DNA from: Ardenticatenaceae bacterium
Lineage (GTDB): Bacteria; Chloroflexota; Anaerolineae; Promineifilales; Promineifilaceae
Length of the DNA: 64,000 bases
Reading direction: 5' to 3'
NCBI GenBank assembly: GCA_020634245.1
Contig: JACKCC010000009.1
Location: 372,001-436,000 of the forward strand
The notes beneath the pieces were generated by a model that saw nothing but the letters and a program-made list of their open reading frames with translations, was not told where the DNA came from and ran no database searches. The position numbers and the translations under genes are program-made. Position 1 is the stretch's first letter, and every line of letters begins with the position of its first letter. Positions 42,552 to 51,625 of this stretch are shown one piece after another.

Positions 42552-43561
42552 TCACTCTAGAAGTAATCCAGAAAATCTGGGGGCTGATTCAGCGCCCAAC
42601 CGCTCCGCAATCACAGGTGGAAGCACGGGAGCTGGACAGTATTCAAGCTCCCTATGGTCATCCGTTGGTAACAATTGATGTTTATAACCGTAGGCATTTA
42701 CTTCTGCCTGCGCCAGAGAGTGCTGCGCTTGAGCAAGATACTGCTAGTTCTGGCATTCATATTCTTACAAATGAATGGCGAGATGCGGACGAAATCAAGA
42801 TGTATGTTGACGTGGTGTGTCTGAAGCCCCATCTAAACAGTCTGTTTGATATGGTTCTTCTCGACATCCTCACAATATATCCGAACTACCCAAATCAGCC
42901 TGATAAAGTATGCAAGACCGTGCTTGATAGATGGCGGGAACTTTTCAGTAAAGAAAAGGGGAAACTGCCTGACAAATCAGTTCTTCTTGGCATTTGGGGC
43001 GAGCTTAAGTTGCTGCTGCGATTAACCGCCCACAACAAAAAAGCAATCAATGCCTGGCTTGGACCGTCTGGCGGTCGATATGATTTTTTTATCGGTGCCG
43101 TGGCAGTAGAGGTCAAAAGTTCTTTGCAGCGTAAAGGGCAAACGATAACCATTCATGGGCATGATCAACTTGAGCAACCTGAAAACGGCAAGTTGTATTT
43201 GTCTTTAATCAAAGCTGAAGAAACCCCATCGCAGGGCGAAAATATCTCTGATTTAGTCAGCCAGCTTCTGGCGGCTGGATGCAGCCGTCTCAAGCTCATG
43301 CAAGCATTAAGCAATTTAGGACTAAGCACTGACCTTTTTCCAGAAAGTGATGACCTGCGTTTCAACCTGAAATCCTGGCATTTGTATCCAGTGGATGACC
43401 AGTTCCCCAAAATAACATCAGCCAGCTTTGAAAACGGCCGTTTACCCAACGGAATCATAGACATCGTTTACAAGATAGATTTAACAACGCAGCCGCCTTA
43501 TCCTATATCAGAGAATAAAGCGGAGCAGGTACTCAAGCAGTTTGCTGCCGGAGTAAAGTAA
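42548..43561 (+). CDS. PD-(D/E)XK-fold protein (DUF4420-like), candidate nuclease of the island
   Basis: 337 residues. The nuclease signature is visible around residues 152-190: GIWGELKLLLRL, then GGRYDFFIGAVAVEVKSS, with D...E-x-K spacing expected for a PD-(D/E)XK active site. Such proteins accompany Z1 and GHKL genes in MORC-type restriction systems. ATG overlaps the Z1 stop (ATGA), so translation is coupled. It is the most probable DNA-cleaving subunit. Specificity cannot be read from sequence. Confidence 0.82.
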   Translation: MITLEVIQKIWGLIQRPTAPQSQVEARELDSIQAPYGHPLVTIDVYNRRHLLLPAPESAALEQDTASSGIHILTNEWRDADEIKMYVDVVCLKPHLNSLFDMVLLDILTIYPNYPNQPDKVCKTVLDRWRELFSKEKGKLPDKSVLLGIWGELKLLLRLTAHNKKAINAWLGPSGGRYDFFIGAVAVEVKSSLQRKGQTITIHGHDQLEQPENGKLYLSLIKAEETPSQGENISDLVSQLLAAGCSRLKLMQALSNLGLSTDLFPESDDLRFNLKSWHLYPVDDQFPKITSASFENGRLPNGIIDIVYKIDLTTQPPYPISENKAEQVLKQFAAGVK

Positions 43562-43563
43562 AA

Positions 43564-45744
43564 ATGGAACATCTCTTTTTGCATTCTGAGCGGGTCAGCC
43601 CAACGGGGAATGTGACATCTGAAGGAATTATCAACCAGCTTGGGCGACCAAAGCTTGGTTTATTAGGAACATTGGTTCGTGAAGCAGTGCAAAACAGTTG
43701 GGATGCAAAAGATCCAGTGTCAAACGGGCCAGTCACATTTGGCATGGCGGGCTGGACTTTGAATGCAAAACAGCGGGAAATTCTGCAAAAACGTATATTC
43801 AAACATTGTCCATCAGGCGATAATTTGCCGCTTTTGAACCATCTTCGATCTGCTGAAAAGCTTACTGCACTGGCCGTTTATGATCGGGGCACAGTTGGGC
43901 TTGGTGGCCCAACACGGGCAGATGTTTCGAACAACAGCGATGGCCCAAGAGATTTTGTGGATTTTTTACGGAATGTAGGACAGCCACCTGACAAGAAATT
44001 GTCAGGTGGTACTTACGGTTTTGGAAAGGCGGCCTTCTATCGTGCCAGCAGTACACGAACCATTTTAGTTCATACTCGATGCCGCTATAACGGGAAAATG
44101 GAAAGTCGATTCATTGCAGCTGCGTTGGGTAAACCATTTACTGAAAAGGGTGTTCGTTACACAGGACGGCATTGGTGGGGTGTGGAAAATCCGAAACTTG
44201 ATATAGCGGATCCTATTGAAGGTCAATTTGCCGATGCCCTTGCTGATTTTTTAAATATGCCACCATTCAAGAAAGGTGAGCGTGGTACTACAATCGTAGT
44301 GCTTCAGCCTACATTGAGTAAAGAAGATGAGGATGGCCAGCCACGTCTTATTGATACAGAACAAGGACGTTCACCAAAACAGGCGTTAAACCAAATAGCC
44401 GAATATCTACTTTGGTATTTCTGGCCTAAAATGCTGACCTATAATGGCAGCAGCCCGGCAATGCAGTTTGTAGTTTCCTGGGAAGGTGAACAGATTCACA
44501 TACCCGATCCTGAAAAATATCTGCCACTGCGTGGATTTGTGGAGGCGATTCAGCGGTTGAAGACAAGTAAATCAGATGATGGGTCTCCACTGCGACATCA
44601 GGTATTAGATATTGCTTCACAGCGGCCAAAGCAGCATCTTGGTCGGTTAGCCCTCCAGCAGTTCTTTACCAGTGAGGAGCAAAAATTTGATACAGGCAGT
44701 GAGCCATTATTCAACGATTTAACCCACCATACAGCGCTGATGAGAATGCCGGAATTAGTTGTGAAATACCTGCCTGGTGATTCGATGCAAAATGAGCAGT
44801 TTGGATATGCTGGTGTCTTCATAACTGATAAAGAAGTAGACAGCGTTTTTGCGGACGCAGAGCCGCCCACACATGATGAGTGGGTATCTAAAAGCCTAAA
44901 AGATAGTTGGCATAAGAGGTATGTCAATGCGGCATTACGGGAAATTAATCAAGCGATGAACAGCTTTGCCAAGCCAAGCGGCGTTAAATCAAATGGTTCA
45001 CCCTTAATGCCACTTGGGGCTTTTTCAAACAAACTTGGCAGCACCTTGCTTCCCGGCGAAATTGGTTCAGCTGCAACGGCAGAAGTATTTCAACCACGAC
45101 CACCTTCAGGCAAGACAATCAAAGACTCAACGATTGATATTTCTTTACATACATCTCCATATAAACCATTCGAGCTAGGCCAAACTGAAGTCAGTATGGG
45201 TTCATCTCAATCTGGCCTGGATTTTGGCGGAGACAAAGAATCAGAATATGACACATTAGAAATAGCTATGATCCTGCCACCGGCACCTACTTTTACTGAC
45301 GCATCTTCTAATGATACCCCCGATACCCCTCAAAATAATATGCAGCCAGATGATGAATCTGCCTCTGCCCCACCTAAAAGACCATCAATCATCGGTCGAT
45401 CCCGTGTGAAAACGTTGAATGAAGGAGATTTTGTATTGGCCGACGGCCTGCCGGCACTGCAAATTCAGTTTTCTATCAGCCATGCAAAAAATGCAGATGG
45501 TACATTGATTCATACACAACTGCGGGCTGTTATTGATGGCAGTTCAACAGAAACAGAGCCGCCCATAGGTGCCAGCACGTCCAAAGTTCTTCGTTGGATT
45601 AGCCCAGATGGGGAAGTGTATGCCGGCAGCGAAGAACTGTATATTTCTTCTGACAGCAAGGGTGAGTGGTTTGTCGTCGTAAGCGTGCCTGAGGATATGG
45701 TGTTGAGCGTAGATTTAACCGCTGAAGCCAAACAAGAATCATGA
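43564..45744 (+). CDS. GHKL (MORC/MutL/Hsp90-like) ATPase
   Basis: 726 residues. The N-terminal GHKL ATPase fold is shown by the N box LVREAVQNSWDAKDP (about 37-51), G1 box VYDRGTVGLGG (about 104-114) and G2 loop GGTYGFGKAAFYRAS (about 148-162). The middle and C-terminal parts are less conserved; a disordered Pro/Ser/Asp stretch (about 575-620) precedes a final beta-rich domain. Such ATPases act as ATP-gated clamps. In MORC-type restriction systems they pair with a Z1 helicase and a methyltransferase. Start ATG lies three bases after the previous stop; the stop overlaps the next ATG. Confidence 0.88.
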   Translation: MEHLFLHSERVSPTGNVTSEGIINQLGRPKLGLLGTLVREAVQNSWDAKDPVSNGPVTFGMAGWTLNAKQREILQKRIFKHCPSGDNLPLLNHLRSAEKLTALAVYDRGTVGLGGPTRADVSNNSDGPRDFVDFLRNVGQPPDKKLSGGTYGFGKAAFYRASSTRTILVHTRCRYNGKMESRFIAAALGKPFTEKGVRYTGRHWWGVENPKLDIADPIEGQFADALADFLNMPPFKKGERGTTIVVLQPTLSKEDEDGQPRLIDTEQGRSPKQALNQIAEYLLWYFWPKMLTYNGSSPAMQFVVSWEGEQIHIPDPEKYLPLRGFVEAIQRLKTSKSDDGSPLRHQVLDIASQRPKQHLGRLALQQFFTSEEQKFDTGSEPLFNDLTHHTALMRMPELVVKYLPGDSMQNEQFGYAGVFITDKEVDSVFADAEPPTHDEWVSKSLKDSWHKRYVNAALREINQAMNSFAKPSGVKSNGSPLMPLGAFSNKLGSTLLPGEIGSAATAEVFQPRPPSGKTIKDSTIDISLHTSPYKPFELGQTEVSMGSSQSGLDFGGDKESEYDTLEIAMILPPAPTFTDASSNDTPDTPQNNMQPDDESASAPPKRPSIIGRSRVKTLNEGDFVLADGLPALQIQFSISHAKNADGTLIHTQLRAVIDGSSTETEPPIGASTSKVLRWISPDGEVYAGSEELYISSDSKGEWFVVVSVPEDMVLSVDLTAEAKQES

Positions 45745-46649
45745 CAAGAATCAGAAAACCACCTTATCTGACACCATCATCAGAACGATTTACAGTTGGC
45801 GATTGGGTTCTTATCACTGATGAAAGCTCGGAGCCGCTGACAGACCTGTTTCCCATTTGGGAACCGGCCGTGCCTATCCGTGCTTTTGTCCCTATCAAAG
45901 TTGATATTCTAGGCATTTTGGAAGACTGTAATTTGGGATTAGATGCTCATTTGCGTCTAGGGGCTGTATGGAGTTCATCTGGGACTGTGCTGCGCGGCCA
46001 TGGCGACCTGCTTAATTTGAACCTGAGTGATGGTGGAGAAGAAATGAAATTGGGTGTCCAGATTGAAGGAATAAAACTGGCGAAAAGCATAGAAGTGAGT
46101 TTACAGCTTATTCTTGCTGTACCAAGCAGTCAATCGAAACCATTTGCCCCTAAAATCCCCGGAAGTATTCTTTGGCAGTCAGAGCCTCGCCGTGTTCTGC
46201 TGGAAGGAGAAGGCGCTCGTTTTCCTGTTGAGGTTATGGATTTTTCTCAATCTTATTCCCCTTACCCAGATGATGCTGCCTGGGTACTGCATTGGGACCC
46301 ATCCGACCTACATCAAACAATATTGGGGGATGTGCGGCTTTACTTCAATACCAAGCATGAACGGATTATTCGGGCAGTTTCAAACAACAAACCGGAAGAT
46401 TTCGACCTGCGTGAAGCAATCCGCTTTGATGTGGCGCGTACTCTGATTTATGGTGCATTGGGTAATGAAGAATTTGTAGAAAACCCTGATGGGTTTGAAG
46501 ACGGTTCTGTTGGCGCGGCTGTACGGAACATTCTTCATCTTTATTTTCCAGATATGACGATTCCCAAAATTCAATTGGACAGCGTACAGCCGCAAACCTT
46601 TGAACCAAAGCTGCAAGCAAAGCTACGTGCTTTTTGGTTGGAGGATTAG
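45741..46649 (+). CDS. Uncharacterised defence-island protein
   Basis: 302 residues with no membrane helix or recognised motif. The first part (about 15-130) is beta-rich and acidic; the C-terminal half (about 185-300) is more helical, with GAVRNILHLYF-like and AKLRAFWLED segments. It overlaps the GHKL gene by four bases and is followed after three bases by the next gene, so all are co-expressed. It probably is a fixed partner of the GHKL protein. I do not recognise a family. Confidence 0.7.
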   Translation: MTRIRKPPYLTPSSERFTVGDWVLITDESSEPLTDLFPIWEPAVPIRAFVPIKVDILGILEDCNLGLDAHLRLGAVWSSSGTVLRGHGDLLNLNLSDGGEEMKLGVQIEGIKLAKSIEVSLQLILAVPSSQSKPFAPKIPGSILWQSEPRRVLLEGEGARFPVEVMDFSQSYSPYPDDAAWVLHWDPSDLHQTILGDVRLYFNTKHERIIRAVSNNKPEDFDLREAIRFDVARTLIYGALGNEEFVENPDGFEDGSVGAAVRNILHLYFPDMTIPKIQLDSVQPQTFEPKLQAKLRAFWLED

Positions 46650-46652
46650 CCA

Positions 46653-47423
46653 ATGTATTTTTTGTATCCTCGTCTTCCTCTAGCATCAGCCACGAGTCTG
46701 GTTTTAGAACGGAGCGGCCTGCCCACAATGAAGCTGAAGCAGGTCAGTGACACACGTCATCCAGCAGTTCAGTTCTATGAAACTGGCAGTAAGATTTCGA
46801 TTGGTGATCTAGAAAAATTGCAGGCTGATGTTCGCAGCTGCGCTGTGAAATACGGCTATCCTGATCCGGCCAATGAACAAGATGCCCGCTCGTTTGATAC
46901 GGCATGTGGACAGCTGCTACACCAGAATATGAATCTGCATCCATCAGAAGCGTCTCATCTTGAAATATGGACTTTCTTAACCTGTGTGCTGCTGCCAGAT
47001 GTTGTGCGCTGGCGTTTCCCCGGAGATGTGACCGCAGAAGAAAGGTTTATTGGCAGTGATAGAGGTTTACGACGTAACACGTTTGGCAGATTGTGGTGGC
47101 GAGCCTACCTGCTGCACCAGCCAGGCCAGGAGAATCCATACGAATTCTTTGATTTGCTTTATGAAGATGATTTGGTTCAGGTTACTGAACGAAACAGCAT
47201 TGCCGCTAGTCAGTCATTAATTACCGTATTCATTCAAGCCTTTACGGCGGCAGTGACGAAATATGAGGATATACCCCGTCGTGATTTGATGCGCGAGACT
47301 ATTAAACGAGTGAGGCGGCATTTGTCATTTATTGCTTTTGATTTATTGGATGAAAAGCAAGTCCGGGCATTGATAGATTTACAATTTGAACAAACTGTTA
47401 CGTCAATTAGAAAAATGACTTGA
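46653..47423 (+). CDS. DUF6339-like accessory protein of the defence island
   Basis: 256 residues, mostly helical, no membrane helix. Conserved-looking stretches are SHLEIWTFLTCVLLPDVVRWRF (in two parts) and RNTFGRLWWRAYLL. It resembles DUF6339 proteins that I recall next to GHKL and Z1 genes; that assignment is from memory. GGAGG of the preceding gene's last codons serves as the binding site. It is the last gene in the tightly packed block. Confidence 0.65.
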   Translation: MYFLYPRLPLASATSLVLERSGLPTMKLKQVSDTRHPAVQFYETGSKISIGDLEKLQADVRSCAVKYGYPDPANEQDARSFDTACGQLLHQNMNLHPSEASHLEIWTFLTCVLLPDVVRWRFPGDVTAEERFIGSDRGLRRNTFGRLWWRAYLLHQPGQENPYEFFDLLYEDDLVQVTERNSIAASQSLITVFIQAFTAAVTKYEDIPRRDLMRETIKRVRRHLSFIAFDLLDEKQVRALIDLQFEQTVTSIRKMT

Positions 47424-47452
47424 AGATAGGCTGCGCTAAAAAGCAATTTTAG

Positions 47453-47458
47453 TATAAT
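47453..47458 (+). promoter_or_regulatory. -10 promoter element before the membrane PLD-like gene
   Basis: A perfect TATAAT lies 30 bp after the stop of the previous gene in an AT-rich stretch, so the following gene probably has its own promoter. No clear -35 is seen. Confidence 0.5.
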
Positions 47459-47527
47459 GGTGTAGAACAAATATTCCAGCATCAAGCTGTGAGCGACTTA
47501 CCAAAGCTAGATACAGAGGAATTCATC

Positions 47528-48358
47528 ATGCACAATGACTTACAAAAACCCAAATCAAAATGGTTAAGCCAATTTGAAATCCTTCTATTGGGGGCAACAG
47601 CAATTGTAAGTGGTTTAGTAGCCTTGCTTGATTTTTTGGGAGCATTAGATGGCATCCCTTGGTTATCCGATCGAATTCCAACACTAACTTTGTTAGCAAT
47701 GGGCATGGTGGCTGCATATTTAGTGGTGGAAAGAAGAAATTACTTAGACGCTATGCAAGATAATTCAGACATTCGCATAAATGAGCTTGAGCAAGCCATT
47801 GAATCTTCAACAAAAACTATTGTGCAATCCTTAGATGGAGTTGAGTTCAGAAGGTTTGAGTCTGGGGATGATTTGTTAAAGTATGTGATTAAGCGCATGT
47901 CCCAAGCTAGGAAAACAATTGATGATTTGTCATGGAGCCCAGCAGTGAGCTTACGACAGGAATTAGAAATAACACAACAGTTAAATCAGCAATATACTGA
48001 GCAAGTATTTAAAGCATCGAAGAAACTACAATATCGAGAGGTGTTTATTTTCAGTCGGCCGGGAAGGATTGAAAAATTACAAAGACGGCTCGAAGAAAAC
48101 TTTCCTGGTTATTCTTGTGCCTATTATCCATTAACAGACATCCCACTCCTCCAATTTATGATAATTGATAATGAGGAGATATTCATATTATCTGATCAGT
48201 TTTTATATTATTACACAATTAAACACCCGGATTTACTGAAATTGTTCTCCCGTTATTATGAAGATGTGTGGAAGAAAGCAACCCCACTAAAACTCAACAA
48301 AAATATAATACATGAGGAAGTTGAGAAAGTGCTGGCTCACAATGGGAAGCGATCATGA
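47528..48358 (+). CDS. Membrane-anchored PLD-like domain protein
   Basis: 276 residues from ATG 47528, chosen because GAGGA (47516-47520) lies seven bases before it; GTG 47489 is in frame but has no binding site. Two N-terminal membrane helices (about 15-35 and 47-68) precede a cytoplasmic domain resembling a degenerate PLD fold (DLLKYVIKRMSQARKTIDDL, LLQFMIIDNEEIFILSDQFL). The usual HxK motif is absent, so catalysis is doubtful. It is inserted between the Z1/GHKL block and the methyltransferase and has its own -10. A membrane effector role is plausible but unproven. Confidence 0.6.
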   Translation: MHNDLQKPKSKWLSQFEILLLGATAIVSGLVALLDFLGALDGIPWLSDRIPTLTLLAMGMVAAYLVVERRNYLDAMQDNSDIRINELEQAIESSTKTIVQSLDGVEFRRFESGDDLLKYVIKRMSQARKTIDDLSWSPAVSLRQELEITQQLNQQYTEQVFKASKKLQYREVFIFSRPGRIEKLQRRLEENFPGYSCAYYPLTDIPLLQFMIIDNEEIFILSDQFLYYYTIKHPDLLKLFSRYYEDVWKKATPLKLNKNIIHEEVEKVLAHNGKRS

Positions 48359-48415
48359 CAAAATACAACTGCTAATGATTTCTGACCAAATGACAGACTG
48401 ATGTAGCAGTCAGCT

Positions 48416-49087
48416 ATGAATGAAAAGAAAAAGAGACTCTTTCAGAAGAAAATAACGGCTTACTGGCATACAGATGGAAGGCATCATCTTGCATGGCGGC
48501 AAACCTCTGATCCTTGGAAATTGTTGGTAGCAGAAGTGCTGCTGCGAAAAACAACATCGGCTCAGGCTGAGGTGGTTTTTGAAGAATTAAGTAAATTTAC
48601 TGCTGGAGATACTGCCAAAATGCCCATCCATGAGCTTGAAAGAATGCTGCACCCACTTGGCATGAGCAAAGTAAAAGCAGAACAGCTTAAAGAAATGGCG
48701 GTGAAAGTAAAAGATGCCGATCTAGATCAGATGGAGTCAGATGAATTTCTCAGGTCAATACGCGGTGTTGGCCGTTATATTTCTAATTCTGTGCGATGTA
48801 TTGCATTTGGCATTCCGGCCCCAGCGCTGGATACAAATATGATTCGCATCATTGAACGGGTTTTTGGATGGCGATCTGAGAGAGCTAGAGCGCGGGAAGA
48901 TAAGAAGCTGTGGCAGTTTGCGGCAACACTCGTACCTGAGAATGCCTGCCGCCAGTATAACTGGGGTGTATTGGATTTTGGAGCGGCCGTTTGCACATTC
49001 AGGAATCCAAAGTGTGGTATTTGTTCACTGCAAGAAATTTGTGACTATTATCAAAAGCTGGCTGTCCAGTCATCTGAACAGGGTTAA
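48416..49087 (+). CDS. HhH-GPD DNA glycosylase, Mig-like (probable T:G/U:G mismatch glycosylase)
   Basis: 223 residues. The helix-hairpin-helix and GPD loop are clear: LRSIRGVGRYISNSVRC and PALDTNMIRIIERVFG with catalytic D139. The 4Fe-4S cluster ligands C-x6-C-x2-C-x5-C are in CTFRNPKCGICSLQEIC. Endonuclease III has Lys and MutY usually Ser at the position of Tyr121; Tyr there is the mark of the Mig-type thymine glycosylases as I recall. It sits three bases before a cytosine-5 methyltransferase gene, where repair of T:G mismatches from deaminated 5-methylcytosine is needed. MutY-like A:G activity cannot be excluded. Confidence 0.85.
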   Translation: MNEKKKRLFQKKITAYWHTDGRHHLAWRQTSDPWKLLVAEVLLRKTTSAQAEVVFEELSKFTAGDTAKMPIHELERMLHPLGMSKVKAEQLKEMAVKVKDADLDQMESDEFLRSIRGVGRYISNSVRCIAFGIPAPALDTNMIRIIERVFGWRSERARAREDKKLWQFAATLVPENACRQYNWGVLDFGAAVCTFRNPKCGICSLQEICDYYQKLAVQSSEQG

Positions 49088-49089
49088 TT

Positions 49090-50535
49090 ATGGTTAAAGA
49101 AGAATACACAGTAGTTTCATTATTTTCAGGTGCGGGAGGATTTGATTGGGGCTTTCACCGCGCTGGTTATAAGACGCTGCTGGCCTGTGAAATACTAAAA
49201 AATCCTGCTAAGACTTTAGCTAAGAATTTGGGCCTAGACATGTTGAGCGTAGAAGAAACAGAACTGCCAATTTCACCAACGGTCAATGGCGGTGGGCTTA
49301 TGGTTAATGAGGACATTCAAAATGTTGATTTTAGCCAACTTGGGCATCAGCCAGATATTGTTATTGGTGGGCCGCCGTGCCAAGATTTTTCCATGGCCAT
49401 TAGCAAAAAAGATGAGGAGCGTCCGGGTTTAAACGGCGGCCGGGGCAAGTTGTATGTAGAATTTGTTCGTGCCCTCATGTTTCTTCAGCCAAAAATGTTC
49501 GTTTTTGAGAATGTTCCCGGCTTAATGAGTGCTAACAGTAGAACAGCATACGACGTTATAAAATCTGACCTAGAGCATTTGGAAGCTAAACGCTTAGAAA
49601 GCATCAAAGAACATGGCACAGAAAGGTTTCCAGATGTTGAAATTGAAGGATACGACCTGCTGTTCAGTGACATCGTAAACGCACCTGATCTGGGCATCAG
49701 CCAAACCCGCCGCCGCCTTATCATCATTGGTCTTAGAAAAGACCTGGCACAAGCACTAGGGCAACCATCCCTGGAAACCTTAAGCCAAAAATTTAAAGAT
49801 ACGCTAAATGGCGAAGGTAGTTTGCTCCGCCGATATCCTTTGACAGTTTTCGAGATTTTCGAGGGGAAAACGCTGACGGAATTGGAAGAAAAGTACAAGC
49901 AGGTGATGGCGGCTTATAAAGACTTAGCGGATTCCTACATTGATTCACCACCAAATGATGCAGCTGCTGTATGGCATCGGGAAGTTTGGAGTAAACTCAC
50001 TCGTGAGATTAAGCATGATTACCAGCTCGTTAATCAAATCGAAAATTTCTCTGATGAAGAGTTTGCTAAAGCAATGGAAGAACATGCGGAAATTTTGAAA
50101 GATTTAGAATGGCACCAAAAACCAGTTTATGAATTGAAATCTGTAGATAAAACAAATGCCCAGCCTCGACTTTCGAGGAATGTGACCGAAAGGATGCGAA
50201 ACATCCCACCGGGCCAAAATTATGAATTTGCAGATGGTACAGACTGGGAAGTTGAAGGGAAAAATATTAGCTTCATTTACCGACGCAGCGACCCGCTTAA
50301 ACCAGCGTGGACTGTAATGGCCTATGGCGGCGGTGGTACATATGGCTACCACTACGAGCGCGATCGAGCACAACTAACTTTACGGGAACGAGCTAGAATT
50401 CAAACATTTACAGATGATTTTCATTTTTGCGGCCCTCATGTCCGCGCTCAAATAGGTGAAGCTGTCCCCCCATTACTGGGTCAACGCATTGCCAAACTTC
50501 TGAAACCGATCATTTCAAAGTTATCCAAAGATTAG
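49090..50535 (+). CDS. DNA cytosine-5 methyltransferase
   Basis: 481 residues. Motif I (LFSGAGGFDWGF), motif IV with catalytic Cys97 in GGPPCQDFS, motif VI (FVFENVPGL), motif VIII (ISQTRRRLIIIG) and motifs IX/X (RERARIQTFTDDF, QIGEAVPPLLGQRIAKLL) are all present. It transfers methyl groups to cytosine C5, protecting host DNA from the island's nuclease. The target recognition region (about 250-380) is unusually long. The target sequence is unknown. A remnant of an HNH nuclease lies right behind it. Confidence 0.93.
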   Translation: MVKEEYTVVSLFSGAGGFDWGFHRAGYKTLLACEILKNPAKTLAKNLGLDMLSVEETELPISPTVNGGGLMVNEDIQNVDFSQLGHQPDIVIGGPPCQDFSMAISKKDEERPGLNGGRGKLYVEFVRALMFLQPKMFVFENVPGLMSANSRTAYDVIKSDLEHLEAKRLESIKEHGTERFPDVEIEGYDLLFSDIVNAPDLGISQTRRRLIIIGLRKDLAQALGQPSLETLSQKFKDTLNGEGSLLRRYPLTVFEIFEGKTLTELEEKYKQVMAAYKDLADSYIDSPPNDAAAVWHREVWSKLTREIKHDYQLVNQIENFSDEEFAKAMEEHAEILKDLEWHQKPVYELKSVDKTNAQPRLSRNVTERMRNIPPGQNYEFADGTDWEVEGKNISFIYRRSDPLKPAWTVMAYGGGGTYGYHYERDRAQLTLRERARIQTFTDDFHFCGPHVRAQIGEAVPPLLGQRIAKLLKPIISKLSKD

Positions 50536-50540
50536 TTGTT

Positions 50541-50830
50541 TCGTCTCATTTAAGGCATACGGCTGACGACGACGTCCATAACGGGCTGGCCCTCTGCCAC
50601 CTCTGCCATTGGACATTTGACGAAGGGCTAATGGCGGTGAACAAGCATTACCAACTGCAAACCTCGCCCCACCTCCGCCAGCAGTTCAACCTGCCCTTCG
50701 GCGCACTCAGGACAAGCCCGGCCACCTTTCCACCCTCGATCAGCGCCCCCTCATCGCCCCCGCCGAGCGCGATTTATGGCCCGATTTAACCAATCTCGCC
50801 TGGCACCGCCGCCACCGCTTTCGTCATTAA
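50541..50830 (+). pseudogene. Remnant of an HNH restriction-type endonuclease (C-terminal part)
   Basis: From 50541 the frame reads SSHLRHTADDDVHNGLALC, then HLCHWTFDEGLMAVNKHYQL, matching the C-terminal HNH region (DD..NGLALC..CHW.FD.GL). Coding continues only after a frame change near 50705: KPGHLSTLDQRPLIAPAERD, then LWPDLTNLAWHRRHRFRH and TAA 50828-50830. No start or N-terminus is left. It is GC-rich, unlike the island. Confidence 0.75.
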
Positions 50831-50872
50831 CCAACGCCTGCCTATTCTCAATAAATTTGGCATAATAATTGA

Positions 50873-50995
50873 GGGTCTTTAGGATTTTACGGGGTTTGAA
50901 TATGTAGCGTGTGGCGGGTAGCGAGTATTTACTCTGGCCATGCCACACGCCACACGCAACTCGCAACGCTAAACTCCCCGAGTTCCCAAAGAACC
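50873..50995 (+). repeat. Composite dispersed element, copy 3 (different payload)
   Basis: Outer arms GGGTCTTTAGGATTTTACGG (50873) and the inverted GGTTCTTTGGGAACTCGGGG (ending 50995) match the arms of the elements at 35254 and 38677. The payload here is a different hairpin of words GCGTGTGGC / GCCACACGC with TAGCGAG / CTCGCAACGCTA. Confidence 0.75.
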
Positions 50996-51030
50996 ATAAT
51001 TGAAAACAACCAACCTGGAAGATAGAAGCA

Positions 51031-51435
51031 GTGGCACGCACAAAAGCAATTTCCGATGATGTCCGCGAACAAGTCATCGTCAGAGTAGAAGCTTTTAACC
51101 AGGCCAATGTCAGCCCGGCTAAATCGTCAGCAATGGCCCAACTGCTGCACCGGTTGGGCGTCCAGCCGCAAACTAGCCAGAACCTGCCTCAAGGCAGCTA
51201 TGTTCCGCGCTTCCAGGGCGCTTACCTCTACCTGGATCGAATTGACTTTCGGGGGCAGTTGTCCAAGATTTGCCGGCTTAAATGGGCAGGTAGTCTAGAT
51301 GATTGGAAGTTTGCCATCTATCGCTACAGCCGTGATGCTTACGATCCTGATGAATGGTTCTTCCCCGGCGCTGAAGAAGTAGACGGCACCATTGAAGGCG
51401 CGATGCGGGCTGGTATAAAGGCATATCCCGATTAA
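51031..51435 (+). CDS. Uncharacterised small protein
   Basis: 134 residues starting at GTG 51031 (GGAA ten bases upstream). The N-terminal third is helical and charged (DDVREQVIVRVEAFNQ); the C-terminal part (about 60-134) is rich in aromatic residues (YVPRFQGAYLYLDRIDF, WKFAIYRYSRDAYDPDEWFF). There is no signal or membrane helix. I recognise no family. The gap to the next gene (51436-51625) shows nothing I can name. Confidence 0.55.
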   Translation: MARTKAISDDVREQVIVRVEAFNQANVSPAKSSAMAQLLHRLGVQPQTSQNLPQGSYVPRFQGAYLYLDRIDFRGQLSKICRLKWAGSLDDWKFAIYRYSRDAYDPDEWFFPGAEEVDGTIEGAMRAGIKAYPD

Positions 51436-51625
51436 CCGGCCTATTTACGCCGTGTTTTCCGCAAAATCACCCCATTTATCACCCCCCAATAACCCATTTG
51501 GAGTATTGCCAAACGGCCCCCAAACCCATTACAATGCGGGCGTGGAGTGCCGGGTAACTGAGCCAGCTACCCATTAAATATTGTTCCAATTATAAAGTGC
51601 CAATCTGGCAAAGGAGCCTTTTCTC

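Noticed and set aside
47489..47527. GTG start for the membrane PLD-like gene
   Set aside because: No binding site before GTG, while ATG 47528 has GAGGA at good spacing.
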